The notes: generated by a model from the sequence alone, not told the origin. A stretch of 64,000 bases of DNA from Curtobacterium sp. MCSS17_008 (GCF_003234185.1 NZ_QKSM01000003.1:186001-250000), one strand, 5' to 3'; counted from the first letter of the stretch, positions 25,692 to 34,600 are shown. Translations and numbers: made by a program.

Positions 25692-27506
25692 TCAGTCCCG
25701 ACCGAGCGCACCCTTCACCCGCTCGACGGCCTCGGCAGCCATCGCCTTCGCGGAGTCCTTGATCACGCCGACCTCTGCAGGGTCACCCTTGAGCAGGCTC
25801 TTCGCGGTGTTGATCGCGTACTCGGCGGTGATGTGCGGCGGCAGCGGCGGGACGTTGCGGCTGACGTACGCGTCGATGAGCGTGACGCCCGGGTTCGCGA
25901 ACGCGCGCTCCACGGCGGCCTCGACCTCGTCGTCGCTCCGGACCGCGATCCCCTCGAAGCCGAGCAGCCGCGCGTACCCGGCGTAGTCCATCGACTCGAC
26001 GTCCTGCGACCCGGACCACATCGGGTTGCCGTCCTCGGTCCGCATCTCCCACGAGACCTGACCGAGGTCGTCGTTGTGCATGACGACGATGACGAGCTGC
26101 TGGTTCGGCCAGTCCGCCATGTACTTCTTCACCGTGATGAGCTCGTTCATGCCGAGCATCTGGAACGCTCCGTCGCCGATCGTGCAGACCGCCGGTGCGT
26201 CCGGGAACGCGAACTTCGCGGTCACGGCGTAGGGCATCGCCGCGAGCATCGTCGCGAGTCGTCCGGACATGTCCCCGTGCATGCCGCGGCGCAGCCGGAT
26301 GTGGTGGCCGTACCAGTCGGCGGTCGTCCCGGCGTCGCACGTCACCGTCACGCCCTCCGGCAGGCGCTCGTTGACCGCGCGGATCACCCGGCGCGGGTTC
26401 ACGCCGTCGTCGTAGGCGACCTCGGCCTGGCGGCCCATCTCGGCCTCCCACTCGCGCATCTCGCCGGCGAGCTTGTCCTGCCACGCCGTGTCCTGCTTGT
26501 CCCGCAGGAGCGGGAGGACGGCCTCGAGCGTCGCACCGACGTCGCCCCACAGGTTGAGCTCGGTCGGGTAGCGCAGCCCCATCTGCTCGGGCTTGATGTC
26601 GACCTGCACGCCACGGGCCTGACCGGTGGCGGGGAGGTACTCGCCGTACGGGTAGTTCGAGCCGAGGAGCACGATCGTGTCGCACTCCTTGATCTGCGTC
26701 AGGCTCGGGCGCGATCCGAGGAGTCCGACCTGCTGCGTGTGGTACGGCACGTCGGAGGGGACGACGTCCTTGCCGCGGAGCGCGGTGATGATGCCCGCGC
26801 CGGACTTCTCGGCGGCCGCGAGCACCAGGTCGGTCGCGCCGCGGGCACCGGCGCCGACGAGGAACGTGACGCGCTCGCCGGCGTTGAGGATCTCGGCGAA
26901 CCGGGCGATCTCGTCCTGCGGCGGGACGATCCGCGTCGAGGGTGCGACGTCGCTCGACCGGGACACCCAGTGCTCGGCGGCGGGGGCCTCGTACCGCATG
27001 GCCTGCACGTCGTGGGGGAGCACCACGACCGCGGGCTGCTTGCGGAGCATCGCCGTGCGGAAGGCGGTGTCGACGACCACGCCGACGGCGTCCGGCGTGG
27101 CGACGGTCTCGACGTAGCAGGCGACGTCGGCGAAGACCCGCTCGAGGTTCGACTCCTGCTGCGTGAACGTGCCGACCGCGGCGAGGCCCTGCTGTCCGAC
27201 GATCGCGACGACCGGCTGGTTGTCCATCTGCGCGTCGTACAGACCGTTGAGCAGGTGGAAGGCGCCGGGGCTGGACGTGGCGACGCACACGCCGACCTCG
27301 CCGGTGAACTTCGCGTGCGCCGTCGCCATCAGCGCGGCGATCTCCTCGTGCGTCGGTCGGACGTACTCGAGCTGCCGTTCGCTGCCGTCGGCCTTGCCCA
27401 GGGCGCCGTCGAAGGCGCCGATGCCGTCTCCCGGGTACCCGAACACGCGGGACACGCCCCATGCCTTGATGCGGTCGATGACGAAGTCGCTCACGGTCGT
27501 GCTCAT
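25692..27506 (-). CDS. thiamine-pyrophosphate enzyme, pyruvate oxidase/acetolactate synthase-like
   Basis: A 604-residue enzyme of the PoxB/acetolactate synthase superfamily. The pyrimidine-binding domain has GYPGDGIGAFDGAL and the catalytic Glu in THEEIAAL; the central domain follows near residue 200; the pyrophosphate domain has GDGAFQMLGMNEL with the metal-binding end HNDD (about residues 430-460). Similar proteins are annotated only as TPP-requiring enzymes; pyruvate oxidase (quinone or O2) is the likeliest activity but is unproven. It stands alone; copy 2 of the 76-bp repeat lies just upstream. Confidence 0.85.
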   Translation of the reverse strand: MSTTVSDFVIDRIKAWGVSRVFGYPGDGIGAFDGALGKADGSERQLEYVRPTHEEIAALMATAHAKFTGEVGVCVATSSPGAFHLLNGLYDAQMDNQPVVAIVGQQGLAAVGTFTQQESNLERVFADVACYVETVATPDAVGVVVDTAFRTAMLRKQPAVVVLPHDVQAMRYEAPAAEHWVSRSSDVAPSTRIVPPQDEIARFAEILNAGERVTFLVGAGARGATDLVLAAAEKSGAGIITALRGKDVVPSDVPYHTQQVGLLGSRPSLTQIKECDTIVLLGSNYPYGEYLPATGQARGVQVDIKPEQMGLRYPTELNLWGDVGATLEAVLPLLRDKQDTAWQDKLAGEMREWEAEMGRQAEVAYDDGVNPRRVIRAVNERLPEGVTVTCDAGTTADWYGHHIRLRRGMHGDMSGRLATMLAAMPYAVTAKFAFPDAPAVCTIGDGAFQMLGMNELITVKKYMADWPNQQLVIVVMHNDDLGQVSWEMRTEDGNPMWSGSQDVESMDYAGYARLLGFEGIAVRSDDEVEAAVERAFANPGVTLIDAYVSRNVPPLPPHITAEYAINTAKSLLKGDPAEVGVIKDSAKAMAAEAVERVKGALGRD

Positions 27507-27548
27507 GCACCCACCGTGCTCGTCGCTTCCTGTGCGCGCTCAGGTCGA

Positions 27549-27624
27549 CCCGCGGGACGCGACGTCGGCGGTTCCTCGCAGCGGTACAACGCTGCGAGCT
27601 GTCGCCCGGGTTGCGTTCCGCGGA
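27549..27624. repeat. 76-bp nested inverted repeat, copy 2
   Basis: Same length and plan as 9655-9730: outer arms CCCGCGGGACGCGAC and GTTGCGTTCCGCGG, inner stem TCGCAGCG / CGCTGCGA with loop GTACAA. A loop-proximal difference relative to copy 1 (G to T) restores pairing, which hints at selection for the fold. It sits between the stop of the Gfo/Idh gene and the start of the TPP enzyme gene. Confidence 0.75.
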
Positions 27625-27664
27625 GCCGCCCCGCCGGACTGGGAGCAGCGGGCGTCAGCGGGAG

Positions 27665-28819
27665 TCAGGGGATGGGGCGCCACGCCCCGTCGGTCGCGCT
27701 GCCGACGACGGCCTCGATGATCGACGCGGCACGTGCCCCGTCGGCGAACGTCGGCAACCCCTCGGGAGCCTCCCCCCGGACCGCCGCGTACGTGTCGGCG
27801 ACGAACGCCGCGAACGCGTCGAGGTACCCCTGCGGGTGGCCCGACGGCACGACGGCGAGCCGACGCTGGTCCGGGACGCCCTGCGACGGGTTCCGGACGA
27901 CGATCTGCGCCCCGCGTTCGTTGCCGAACCACGCCGACTCGGGCTGCTCCTGGTCGAACGCCGCGGACCCGAGCGTGCCGTCGACCTCGAACCAGAGCCG
28001 GTTCTTCCGGCCGGCGGCGACCTGCGAGATCACGACGTTGCCGATCCGCCCGCCCGCGGTCCGGAAGGTCGCGACCGCGGTGTCCTCGGTGGTCACCGCA
28101 GCGCGCTGCCCGGCGTCCGCGACGGGGTCGGGGTCGGGCGAGCCGGAGAAGGACGGGCCCGACGCGGCCGGACGGGTCGGGTAGACGATGTCGGTGGCGG
28201 CGGAGACCGAGGCGAACGGCTCGCCGGTGACGAACTCGACCAGGTCGCACCAGTGCGAGCCGATGTCGGCGAAGGCCCGCGAGACCCCGCCGGCGCCGGC
28301 GTCGACGCGCCAGCTCGAGGCGTCCTCGTCGAGCATCCAGTCCTGCAGGTAGTGGCCGTGCACGGCGAGCAGCCGTCCGAGTTCCCCGGCGGCGATCCGG
28401 CCGCGGATCTCCCGCACGACCGGGTGGTACCGGTAGACGAAGGGCACCGTCGCGACGACCCCGGCGTCCCGCGCGGCGGCGACGAGCTCGGCGGCCTGCG
28501 CGGCGCTGATCGCGAGCGGCTTCTCGCACACGACGTTGATCCCGGCGCGGATCACCGCCAGGGCCTGGGGGTGGTGCTGGTCGTTCGGCGTGCAGACGTG
28601 CACCACGTCCGGTGCGTCCGCGATGACCTCGTCGAGCGAGGCGTACCCGCGAGGCACGTCGAGCTGCGCCGCGACCTGCTCCGACCGGGAGGGGGTCCTG
28701 CCCAGCACCCCGACCACCTCGGCGCCGGCCGCGCGTGCCGCCCGCGCGTGCACGCCGGCGATCATGCCCGTCCCGACCACGGCGACGCGGATGCGTCGCC
28801 CTCCGTACCCACTGCTCAT
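27665..28819 (-). CDS. Gfo/Idh/MocA family oxidoreductase
   Basis: A 384-residue NAD(P)-dependent sugar or inositol dehydrogenase. The Rossmann motif VAVVGTGMIAGVHARAA is at the N-terminus, the family motif CEKPLA (catalytic Lys) at about residue 97, and DIGSHWCDL (His of the substrate site) at about residue 175. The substrate cannot be read from sequence. The ATG at 28819 is the only start compatible with the Rossmann fold. It is divergent from glucose-6-phosphate dehydrogenase with about 80 bases between starts. Confidence 0.9.
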   Translation of the reverse strand: MSSGYGGRRIRVAVVGTGMIAGVHARAARAAGAEVVGVLGRTPSRSEQVAAQLDVPRGYASLDEVIADAPDVVHVCTPNDQHHPQALAVIRAGINVVCEKPLAISAAQAAELVAAARDAGVVATVPFVYRYHPVVREIRGRIAAGELGRLLAVHGHYLQDWMLDEDASSWRVDAGAGGVSRAFADIGSHWCDLVEFVTGEPFASVSAATDIVYPTRPAASGPSFSGSPDPDPVADAGQRAAVTTEDTAVATFRTAGGRIGNVVISQVAAGRKNRLWFEVDGTLGSAAFDQEQPESAWFGNERGAQIVVRNPSQGVPDQRRLAVVPSGHPQGYLDAFAAFVADTYAAVRGEAPEGLPTFADGARAASIIEAVVGSATDGAWRPIP

Positions 28820-28900
28820 GGTGCTCCCTCGCGCCGGACTGGACCCACCGTACCGACGCAACCCGGCCGCGCGCCGGAACGGATGAGTACGGTCTGGGGC

Positions 28901-30322
28901 ATGTCGAGCCTCCAGACCAGCCTGCTCATCCTCGGTGCCAGCGGCGACCTGTCCAAGCGCCTGCTGCTGCCCGGTCTCGCCACCCTCCTCGACGTGAAGG
29001 AGGACTGGGACGTCCAGCTCGTCGGGGCCGGCGTCGAGGACCTCTCGGACGACGACTGGAAGGCGCAGGTCCGCGACTCCTTCGAGAACGCCCAGGCGTC
29101 CAAGAACGAGGAGGACGAGGGCGCCGAGGGCACGAGCCGGCTCAGCCAGCGGCTGCAGGCCGTGATCGACGCCTCGACCTACCGGAAGGCCGACGTCACG
29201 GACGCCGACGACCTGCGGGGCCTGCTCGGGGCCTGCGAGCACGACCCCGCCATCTACTTCGCGCTCCCGCCGGCCGTGACCGAGCAGAGCTGCGCGGTGC
29301 TCAAGGGCCTCGACCTCCCGCAGGGCACCCGTCTGGCGCTCGAGAAGCCGTTCGGCACCGACGCCGAGAGCGCCGCGGAGCTCAACGACCTGCTGCACTC
29401 GTTCGTCCCCGAGGAGCGGATCCACCGCGTCGACCACTTCCTCGGCCGCTCGACGGTGCTCAACCTGCTCGGCCTGCGGTTCGCGAACCGCATCATCGAG
29501 CCGCTGCTGTCGTCGCAGCACGTCGCTCGCGTCGACGTCGTGTACGACGAGACCCTCGGGCTCGAGGGTCGTGCGCGCTACTACGACAGGGCCGGCGCGC
29601 TCGTCGACATGATCCAGAGCCACCTGCTGCAGGTGATGGCCGTCGTCGCGATGGAGGCCCCGGCGTCGATCGACGCCGACGACCTGCGGACCCAGAAGGA
29701 GCTCGTGCTCCGCGCGGTGCGGCCGTGGGGCGGCGACGTCGAGGCCGCCGGCAAGCGCGCGCGGTACACGGCGGGGAAGGTCGGGGACCGACAGCTGCCG
29801 TCCTACGTCGACGAGGACGGCGTCGACCCGTCGCTCGGCACCGAGACGCTCGCGCAGCTCACCCTCGAGGTCGCGAACTGGCGCTGGGCGGGCGTCCCCT
29901 TCACGCTGCGCTCGGGCAAGGCGCTCGAGCAGCAGCGCCGCGAGATCGTCATCACCTTCAAGGACTCGCCGCACGTGCCGAACGGGCTGACCGGTGCCGA
30001 GCGTCCGGACAAGTTGCGGATCTGGATCGCGCCCGACGAGATGCAGCTCGAGCTCAACGTCAACGGGCCGGGCGACCCGTACACGATCGACCACACCTCG
30101 CTCGAGACGACCTTCAACCCGGGGCGGCTCAGCGCCTACGGCGAGGTCCTGGCGGGCGTCCTCGAGGGGGACGCGACGCTCTCGGTGCGCGGCGACAGCG
30201 CCGTGCAGGGCTGGCGGGTCGTCGAGCCGTTCCTGCAGGCCTGGCGCGACGGGAAGGCCCCGCTCGACGAGTACGCGGCGGGCTCGGCCGGTCCCGAGCA
30301 CTGGGACAACATCGACTGCTGA
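28901..30322 (+). CDS. zwf: glucose-6-phosphate dehydrogenase
   Basis: A 473-residue enzyme oxidising glucose-6-phosphate to 6-phosphogluconolactone with NADP. It has the nucleotide motif GASGDLSKR (residues 12-20), LEKPFGTD, and the active-site segment RVDHFLGR with His179. Overall length fits the family, but it is not in an operon with transaldolase or opcA as the main actinobacterial copy often is, so it could be a second isozyme. TACGGT at 28888-28893 ends 7 bases before the ATG, indicating a leaderless transcript; an in-frame ATG at 28883 lies before that box and is less likely. Confidence 0.92.
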   Translation: MSSLQTSLLILGASGDLSKRLLLPGLATLLDVKEDWDVQLVGAGVEDLSDDDWKAQVRDSFENAQASKNEEDEGAEGTSRLSQRLQAVIDASTYRKADVTDADDLRGLLGACEHDPAIYFALPPAVTEQSCAVLKGLDLPQGTRLALEKPFGTDAESAAELNDLLHSFVPEERIHRVDHFLGRSTVLNLLGLRFANRIIEPLLSSQHVARVDVVYDETLGLEGRARYYDRAGALVDMIQSHLLQVMAVVAMEAPASIDADDLRTQKELVLRAVRPWGGDVEAAGKRARYTAGKVGDRQLPSYVDEDGVDPSLGTETLAQLTLEVANWRWAGVPFTLRSGKALEQQRREIVITFKDSPHVPNGLTGAERPDKLRIWIAPDEMQLELNVNGPGDPYTIDHTSLETTFNPGRLSAYGEVLAGVLEGDATLSVRGDSAVQGWRVVEPFLQAWRDGKAPLDEYAAGSAGPEHWDNIDC

Positions 30323-30330
30323 CGCCGTGT

Positions 30331-30374
30331 CGGACGGGAGGCGCGTGGCGGGCCCGCCACGCGCCTCCCGTCCG
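30331..30374. terminator. perfect 44-bp palindrome, GGGAGGCGCG family
   Basis: CGGACGGGAGGCGCGTGGCG begins a perfect palindrome with 22-bp arms, 8 bases after the zwf stop codon. Terminator by position; another member of the recurrent hairpin family. Confidence 0.75.
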
Positions 30375-30403
30375 TCACGTGGTCGCGTCCCCGACAGCGG
30401 GGC

Positions 30404-30586
30404 GAGACGCCGGTGTGGGTGAGACGCCGCCGGTCCCAAAGCCGCCGCCGGTCCCGCGAGACGCCGCCGGTTCCGCGAGACGCCGCCGGAATCGGCGGCG
30501 TCTCGCGCGGCGTGCGGTGTCTCGAGGTCCGTGGGGCGTCTCGGGGACCAGGAGTCGGCGGTGTCTCGGCGGGCGAGCGGCGTCTC
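30404..30586. repeat. 19-bp-period GAGACGCCG array A
   Basis: The 9-mer GAGACGCCG starts at 30404, 30421, 30458 and 30477 (with a decayed copy near 30439), then its reverse complement CGGCGTCTC or one-base variants start at 30496, 30515, 30534, 30559 and 30578. Most steps are exactly 19 bp. Spacers of 10 bp are not conserved. The array fills the gap between the zwf hairpin and the promoter of the hydrolase gene. Confidence 0.85.
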
Positions 30587-30623
30587 GGCACGGTGCGAGC
30601 CGGGCGGCGTAGAGTCCGGTGAC

Positions 30624-31409
30624 GTGAAGACCACCGACGACGTCCTGTCCACCGTCCCCGAACCCGCCGGCTCCGACGTCCGGGTCGAGGCTGTCCGTTA
30701 CGACCACGAGGGCACTGCGCTCCTCGGTGTGCTCGCGAAGGACCACGCCGTGTCCGGCCCGCGCCCCGCCGTCCTCGTGGTCCACGACTGGCACGGCGTC
30801 AACGAGCACGTCGAGGCCCGCGTCACGATGCTCGCGCGGCTCGGGTACGTCGCGTTCGGCGCCGACGTCTACGGCGAGGGCGTCCGTCCCGGCGACGACA
30901 CCGCCGGCGAGGTCGCGGGCTCGTTCTACCAGGACCTCCCGCTGTTCCGCGCGCGACTGACCGCGGGGCTCGACCAGCTGCGCGAGGACCCCGATGTCGA
31001 CCACTCCCGCATCGTCGTGATGGGCTACTGCTTCGGCGGGTCCGGCGCGATCGAGCTCGCGCGGACCGGTGCCGACCTCGCCGGCGCGGTCTCGTTCCAC
31101 GGCGGACTGATCGTGCACGAGCCGTCCGACGCGTCTGCGATCCGGGCGAAGCTCCTCGTGCTCACCGGGGGAGCGGACCCGATGGTGCCGGACACGAAGG
31201 TCGCCGAGTGGCAGGACGAGATGCGCGCGGCGCCCGAGGTCGACTGGCAGGTCGTCACCTACGCCGGGGCGATGCACGCGTTCGCGGTGCCGGGGACGGA
31301 CGCGCCGGACCACGGGGCGCAGTACCAGGAGCGTGCGGACCGCCGCTCGTGGCAGGCGCTGCAGGTGTTCCTCGCCGAGGTGTTCGACGAGGAGCCGGCC
31401 GTCGTCTGA
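30624..31409 (+). CDS. dienelactone hydrolase family protein
   Basis: A 261-residue alpha/beta hydrolase with a cysteine nucleophile: Cys136 in MGYCFGGSG, Asp185 in GGADPMV and His218 in GAMHAF complete the triad. VVHDWHGVNEH near residue 55 is typical. The substrate is unknown; there are no aromatic-degradation neighbours. TAGAGT at 30610-30615 lies 8 bases before the GTG, pointing to a near-leaderless transcript. The gene and the following tRNA-Arg are flanked on both sides by GAGACGCCG arrays. Confidence 0.9.
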   Translation: MKTTDDVLSTVPEPAGSDVRVEAVRYDHEGTALLGVLAKDHAVSGPRPAVLVVHDWHGVNEHVEARVTMLARLGYVAFGADVYGEGVRPGDDTAGEVAGSFYQDLPLFRARLTAGLDQLREDPDVDHSRIVVMGYCFGGSGAIELARTGADLAGAVSFHGGLIVHEPSDASAIRAKLLVLTGGADPMVPDTKVAEWQDEMRAAPEVDWQVVTYAGAMHAFAVPGTDAPDHGAQYQERADRRSWQALQVFLAEVFDEEPAVV

Positions 31410-31518
31410 CCCGCGACACGCCGAAGGCTCGGTACGGTGCGGCTCGATTGGCGTTCCGCGCCGCACCTGTTGTAGAGTCTTCCACGGCCGCAAGGCCGGT
31501 TCGGTCGGAAGACCGGAT

Positions 31519-31591
31519 GCGCTCGTAGCTCAATGGATAGAGCATCTGACTACGGATCAGAAGGTTGGGGGTTCGAGTCCCTTCGAGCGCA
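31519..31591 (+). tRNA. tRNA-Arg (anticodon ACG)
   Basis: A 73-base tRNA. Acceptor GCGCTCG pairs with CGAGCGC; the anticodon stem TCTGA/TCAGA encloses loop CTACGGA with anticodon ACG at 31552-31554 (A34 expected to become inosine, reading CGN); D-arm AGCTCAATGG and T-loop GTTCGAGTC are canonical. Discriminator A; CCA is not encoded. TAGAGT at 31473-31478 is a likely -10 box. Confidence 0.97.
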
Positions 31592-31599
31592 CATTCGAG

Positions 31600-31628
31600 A
31601 AGGCCCCGTCGCACTGCGGCGGGGCCTT
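31600..31628 (+). terminator. terminator after tRNA-Arg
   Basis: AAGGCCCCG pairs with CGGGGCCTT around an 11-base loop, followed by CGTCGTT. It starts 9 bases after the tRNA. Confidence 0.85.
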
Positions 31629-31655
31629 CGTCGTTCCCGGGCGGGCTGCGGTGGC

Positions 31656-31740
31656 GAGACGCCGCTTCCGTGCCGAGACGCCGCTGCTACCGGCGGCGTC
31701 TCGCGCGGGGAGCGGCGTCTCGCTCTGGTCACGGTGTCTC
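31656..31740. repeat. 19-bp-period GAGACGCCG array B
   Basis: GAGACGCCG starts at 31656 and 31675; CGGCGTCTC starts at 31694 and 31713 and CGGTGTCTC at 31732. Every step is exactly 19 bp, including the step across the orientation switch. It lies between tRNA-Arg and the end of the convergent PPOX gene. Confidence 0.88.
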
Positions 31741-31752
31741 GGCCGTGCCGGG

Positions 31753-32373
31753 TCAGCCCGGCCAGGACTCCTGCGACCAGGCGCCGTCCGGGCGGCGCTC
31801 GTACGCGAGCCGGTTGCTCGCGGCGTCGGTCGCCCCGCGCCAGAACACCATCCGCCGGGGCGTGAGCGCGTACCCGGCCCACGTCGACGGGGGCTCGAGA
31901 TCGGTGTCGACACGTTCCTGCTCGAACGCCGCCCACAGCTCCCTCCGTCGCGCGGCCGTGTCGGCGGCGGCCTCGTGGTCGTTCACCCACGCGAGCACCT
32001 GCAGGTACCGAGTCCGGGCGGCGTACGCGGCGCGGGCTTCGGCAGCGGTGACGGGTACCACGTCCCCGACGACCACGAGCTGCCGCGCGGCCTCGGGCCA
32101 GACGAGGGTGACCGCCGCGCGGGGGAGTGCGGCGAGCTCGGCGGCCTTGCGACTGCGGCTGTCGGTGTGGAAGTGGAGGCGCTCCCCGTCGAAGCGCGAG
32201 AGCAGCACGGTCCGGGCGGACGGGTAGCCGTCGAGGCCGACCGTCGAGAGCGTCATCGTCGGTCCGGGTCCGTCCTCGGCGGACGGCAGCCACGACGCCG
32301 CGAGCACGAGCGGGTCAGCCGGGGCGGCGACGTCGGGACGGTCGTCCGCCGCCTGCCCCGGCAGCACGGTCAC
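31753..32373 (-). CDS. pyridoxamine-5'-phosphate-oxidase-like flavoprotein
   Basis: A 206-residue FMN-binding split-barrel protein. The pattern DGYPSARTVLLSRFDG, FHTDSRSRKAAEL and ARQLVVVGDVVPV follows PdxH, and the C-terminus NRLAYERRPDGAW resembles the PdxH substrate-binding tail. PdxH activity (oxidising PNP or PMP to PLP) is possible, but the catabolic operon context suggests a different oxidase or reductase role. The GTG start overlaps the creatininase stop by 4 bases (GTGA), making it the last gene of a seven-gene minus-strand operon starting at 39090. Confidence 0.78.
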   Translation of the reverse strand: MTVLPGQAADDRPDVAAPADPLVLAASWLPSAEDGPGPTMTLSTVGLDGYPSARTVLLSRFDGERLHFHTDSRSRKAAELAALPRAAVTLVWPEAARQLVVVGDVVPVTAAEARAAYAARTRYLQVLAWVNDHEAAADTAARRRELWAAFEQERVDTDLEPPSTWAGYALTPRRMVFWRGATDAASNRLAYERRPDGAWSQESWPG

Positions 32374-33218
32374 GACACCGCCACCACGTCGGACCCGAGG
32401 GGCGCCGCAGCCCCGGCGGCCGACTTCGCGACCGCCGGGTCGAACCGGGCGATCTCGTGCAGGGACGCCACCGCCTCGTCGAGCGACAGGTCCCAGAGTG
32501 CCTGGCCGTACGCCGCGGTCGCCCGGCTCGCGTCCCCGACGACACCCGGCGTCCCGAAGTCGTTCGACAACCACCCGAACGACACCGGCCCCCCGTTGAA
32601 CCTGATCCGCGAGAACTCCGCCAGGTGGTCCGGCACCCACCGCTCGGCGCGCGACATGTCGACCAGGTCGGGCCGCAGGTGCAGGATCATCGACGTCTCC
32701 GCCGCGCCGCCGTGGATCCCGAGCCCGCGCTCGTCGGCGTCCTCACCCGACGGACCAGGGGCCCGCGCGAGCGTCGGCATGAGGAACGTCTTCAGCCCGT
32801 ACCGCTTCCGGATCTCGCGCAGGGCGACCTGCAGCAGCGCGACGTTCCCGCCGTGGCCGTTCGCGAACACCAGGGTGCCGGCGCCGGTCAGGGCGACGGC
32901 ACGGCCGATCTGCACCGCGGTGTCGAACATCGTCGACTCGTCGAGCCACACGGTGCCCGGTGCCCAGCTGTGCTCGTCGGACTTCGTGAACGCGAGCGTC
33001 GGGAGCTGCCAGACGTCCAGGCCCTCGGCGGCCGCACGTTCGACGGCTGCTCCGCCGATGCGGTCGGCGAGCAGGAAGTCGGTCAGCAGCGGCAGGTGCG
33101 GGCCGTGGTGCTCGACGGCACCGGTCGGCTGCACGACGATCGTGTCCGGCCCGAAGCCGGCGGCGACCGCCGGCCCCGACAGCTCCGCCAACCGACGCGA
33201 GCGCACGGCGCCGCTCAC
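32370..33218 (-). CDS. creatininase family protein
   Basis: A 282-residue metal-dependent amidohydrolase of the creatininase fold. The ligand-rich motif GAVEHHGPHLPLLTD is at about residues 34-48 and FANGHGGN at about residue 118, with HGGAAETS further on; these are the family's metal ligands. Members hydrolyse creatinine, formamidopyrimidines (ArfB-type) or peptides (MftE). The neighbouring FAD oxidase and amidohydrolase suggest hydrolysis of a heterocycle ring or amide. The GTG start overlaps the FAD gene by 4 bases and its stop overlaps the next gene by 4 bases, so translation is coupled. Confidence 0.87.
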   Translation of the reverse strand: MSGAVRSRRLAELSGPAVAAGFGPDTIVVQPTGAVEHHGPHLPLLTDFLLADRIGGAAVERAAAEGLDVWQLPTLAFTKSDEHSWAPGTVWLDESTMFDTAVQIGRAVALTGAGTLVFANGHGGNVALLQVALREIRKRYGLKTFLMPTLARAPGPSGEDADERGLGIHGGAAETSMILHLRPDLVDMSRAERWVPDHLAEFSRIRFNGGPVSFGWLSNDFGTPGVVGDASRATAAYGQALWDLSLDEAVASLHEIARFDPAVAKSAAGAAAPLGSDVVAVS

Positions 33219-34600
33219 TTGCCGAACCCCGGGACGACGGGCTGCGCCGACGCGGTCGACCCACCGCTGACGACGAGCGTCGGGTCGATGACGTGGCCGG
33301 GGTTGAGCAGCCCCTCGGGGTCGGTGCGCTGCTTCAGCGCCACGAGCTCCTCGACGCCGTGGTCGACGTAGTACTGGTGCGGGCTGTGCACCCGGACACC
33401 CAGGTCCCGGAGCAGCGGGTACCCGGCGTAGACGGCCTCGGCCCCGGTGTATGGCGCCGTGAGCATGCCGATCGGGCCGACGTGCGCCGCCTCGATGTGC
33501 AGCATCCCGCCCGGGTAGACCGCCTCGACCTCCGCGATCCGGTCGATGAGGGCCTCCCCGCCGACCTCGACGTGGAAGTACTCGGTGTCCGGGGTGTTCC
33601 GCTTCAGCCACCAGATCGGGTGGTTGTAGGAGAGCATGGACACCTTCGTGGTCTGCTGCAGTCCCTCGCGGACGTCCTGCACGGTTCCGCCGGCCTGTTC
33701 GACCAGGGCGCGGGCCTCGTCGAGCACGGCATCGTCGATGATCGCCCGGAGGCTGGCACGGTCGTCCGGGATCGCCGTGTCCGACGGCAGCGTCGCGGCG
33801 ACCTCGGGCCGGTCGGCGCTGACGAGCCGCGGCACCGGGTCGAGCCCGCGGAGCGTGCGCACCGCGACGAGGGCGTCCTCGAACGTCGGGAAGGCCGCGT
33901 ACACGGCGCGCCACTCCTGCAGCGGCTCGAGGCGGACGGTCGCGCGCGCGATGACGCCCGCGGTGCCGTAGGTGTGCACGAACGGCTGGGCGTCGTCGCC
34001 CTCGACGTGCAGCAGCTCGTCCGAGCCGGGCAGTGCGACGTCGAGGGCGGTGACGAACCCCTGCCAGTTCGAGCCGTGCGCGATCGAGCCCGTACCGCCG
34101 GAGCCACCGGACAGGAACCCGCCGATCGTGGACTGCGCGGTCGACGGGTACATCCACAACTGCTGCCCGGCCGCGGCCGCGGCCTGCTCGAGGGCGACCA
34201 TCGAGGCGCCGGCCTCGGCGGTGATCCAACCGTCGCCGACCTCGACGACGGCACGCGCCCGCGAGGTGTCGAGGACGAGTCCGCCGTGCAGCGGGATGCC
34301 CTGCCCGTAGTTGCCCGTGCCCTTGCCGCGGGTGGTCACCGGGACGCCGTGTCGGACGGCGGCCTGCAGGGTGGCTCCGATGTCCTCAGCCGACGACGGG
34401 GATGCGACGAGGTCGGCGAGTCCGAGCGGCAGCTGCTCGCTGAGGATGGGGCTCATGGTCGCCTCGTCGACGGAGGCGCGTGCACGGGTGCGTTCGTCGG
34501 CGCTCACGCCGCGCTCGCCGAGGAGGTCGACGAGTTCCGCGCGCAGCGCCGCGAGGGCGGCGGGAGAGACGGTGGGGGAGGCGGGGGTGACGGTGGTCAT
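33215..34600 (-). CDS. FAD-binding oxidoreductase (GlcD/VAO type)
   Basis: A 461-residue flavoenzyme. The PCMH-type FAD domain covers about residues 60-240, with RGKGTGNYGQGIPLHGG and STIGGFLSGGSGGTGS as flavin-binding loops; a substrate domain follows and the C-terminus NPGHVIDP is typical of VAO/glycolate-oxidase-type enzymes. The Gly-rich FAD loop lacks the histidine that is covalently flavinylated in some relatives, so FAD is probably non-covalent. The substrate is unknown. The ATG at 34600 follows AGGAG by 5 bases; a GTG two codons earlier is possible. It is coupled to the creatininase gene. Confidence 0.87.
   Translation of the reverse strand: MTTVTPASPTVSPAALAALRAELVDLLGERGVSADERTRARASVDEATMSPILSEQLPLGLADLVASPSSAEDIGATLQAAVRHGVPVTTRGKGTGNYGQGIPLHGGLVLDTSRARAVVEVGDGWITAEAGASMVALEQAAAAAGQQLWMYPSTAQSTIGGFLSGGSGGTGSIAHGSNWQGFVTALDVALPGSDELLHVEGDDAQPFVHTYGTAGVIARATVRLEPLQEWRAVYAAFPTFEDALVAVRTLRGLDPVPRLVSADRPEVAATLPSDTAIPDDRASLRAIIDDAVLDEARALVEQAGGTVQDVREGLQQTTKVSMLSYNHPIWWLKRNTPDTEYFHVEVGGEALIDRIAEVEAVYPGGMLHIEAAHVGPIGMLTAPYTGAEAVYAGYPLLRDLGVRVHSPHQYYVDHGVEELVALKQRTDPEGLLNPGHVIDPTLVVSGGSTASAQPVVPGFGK

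Noticed and set aside
30404-31740. CRISPR array interpretation of the periodic repeats
   Set aside because: Repeat units are only 9 bp, spacers about 10 bp, the orientation flips midway, and no cas genes are present.
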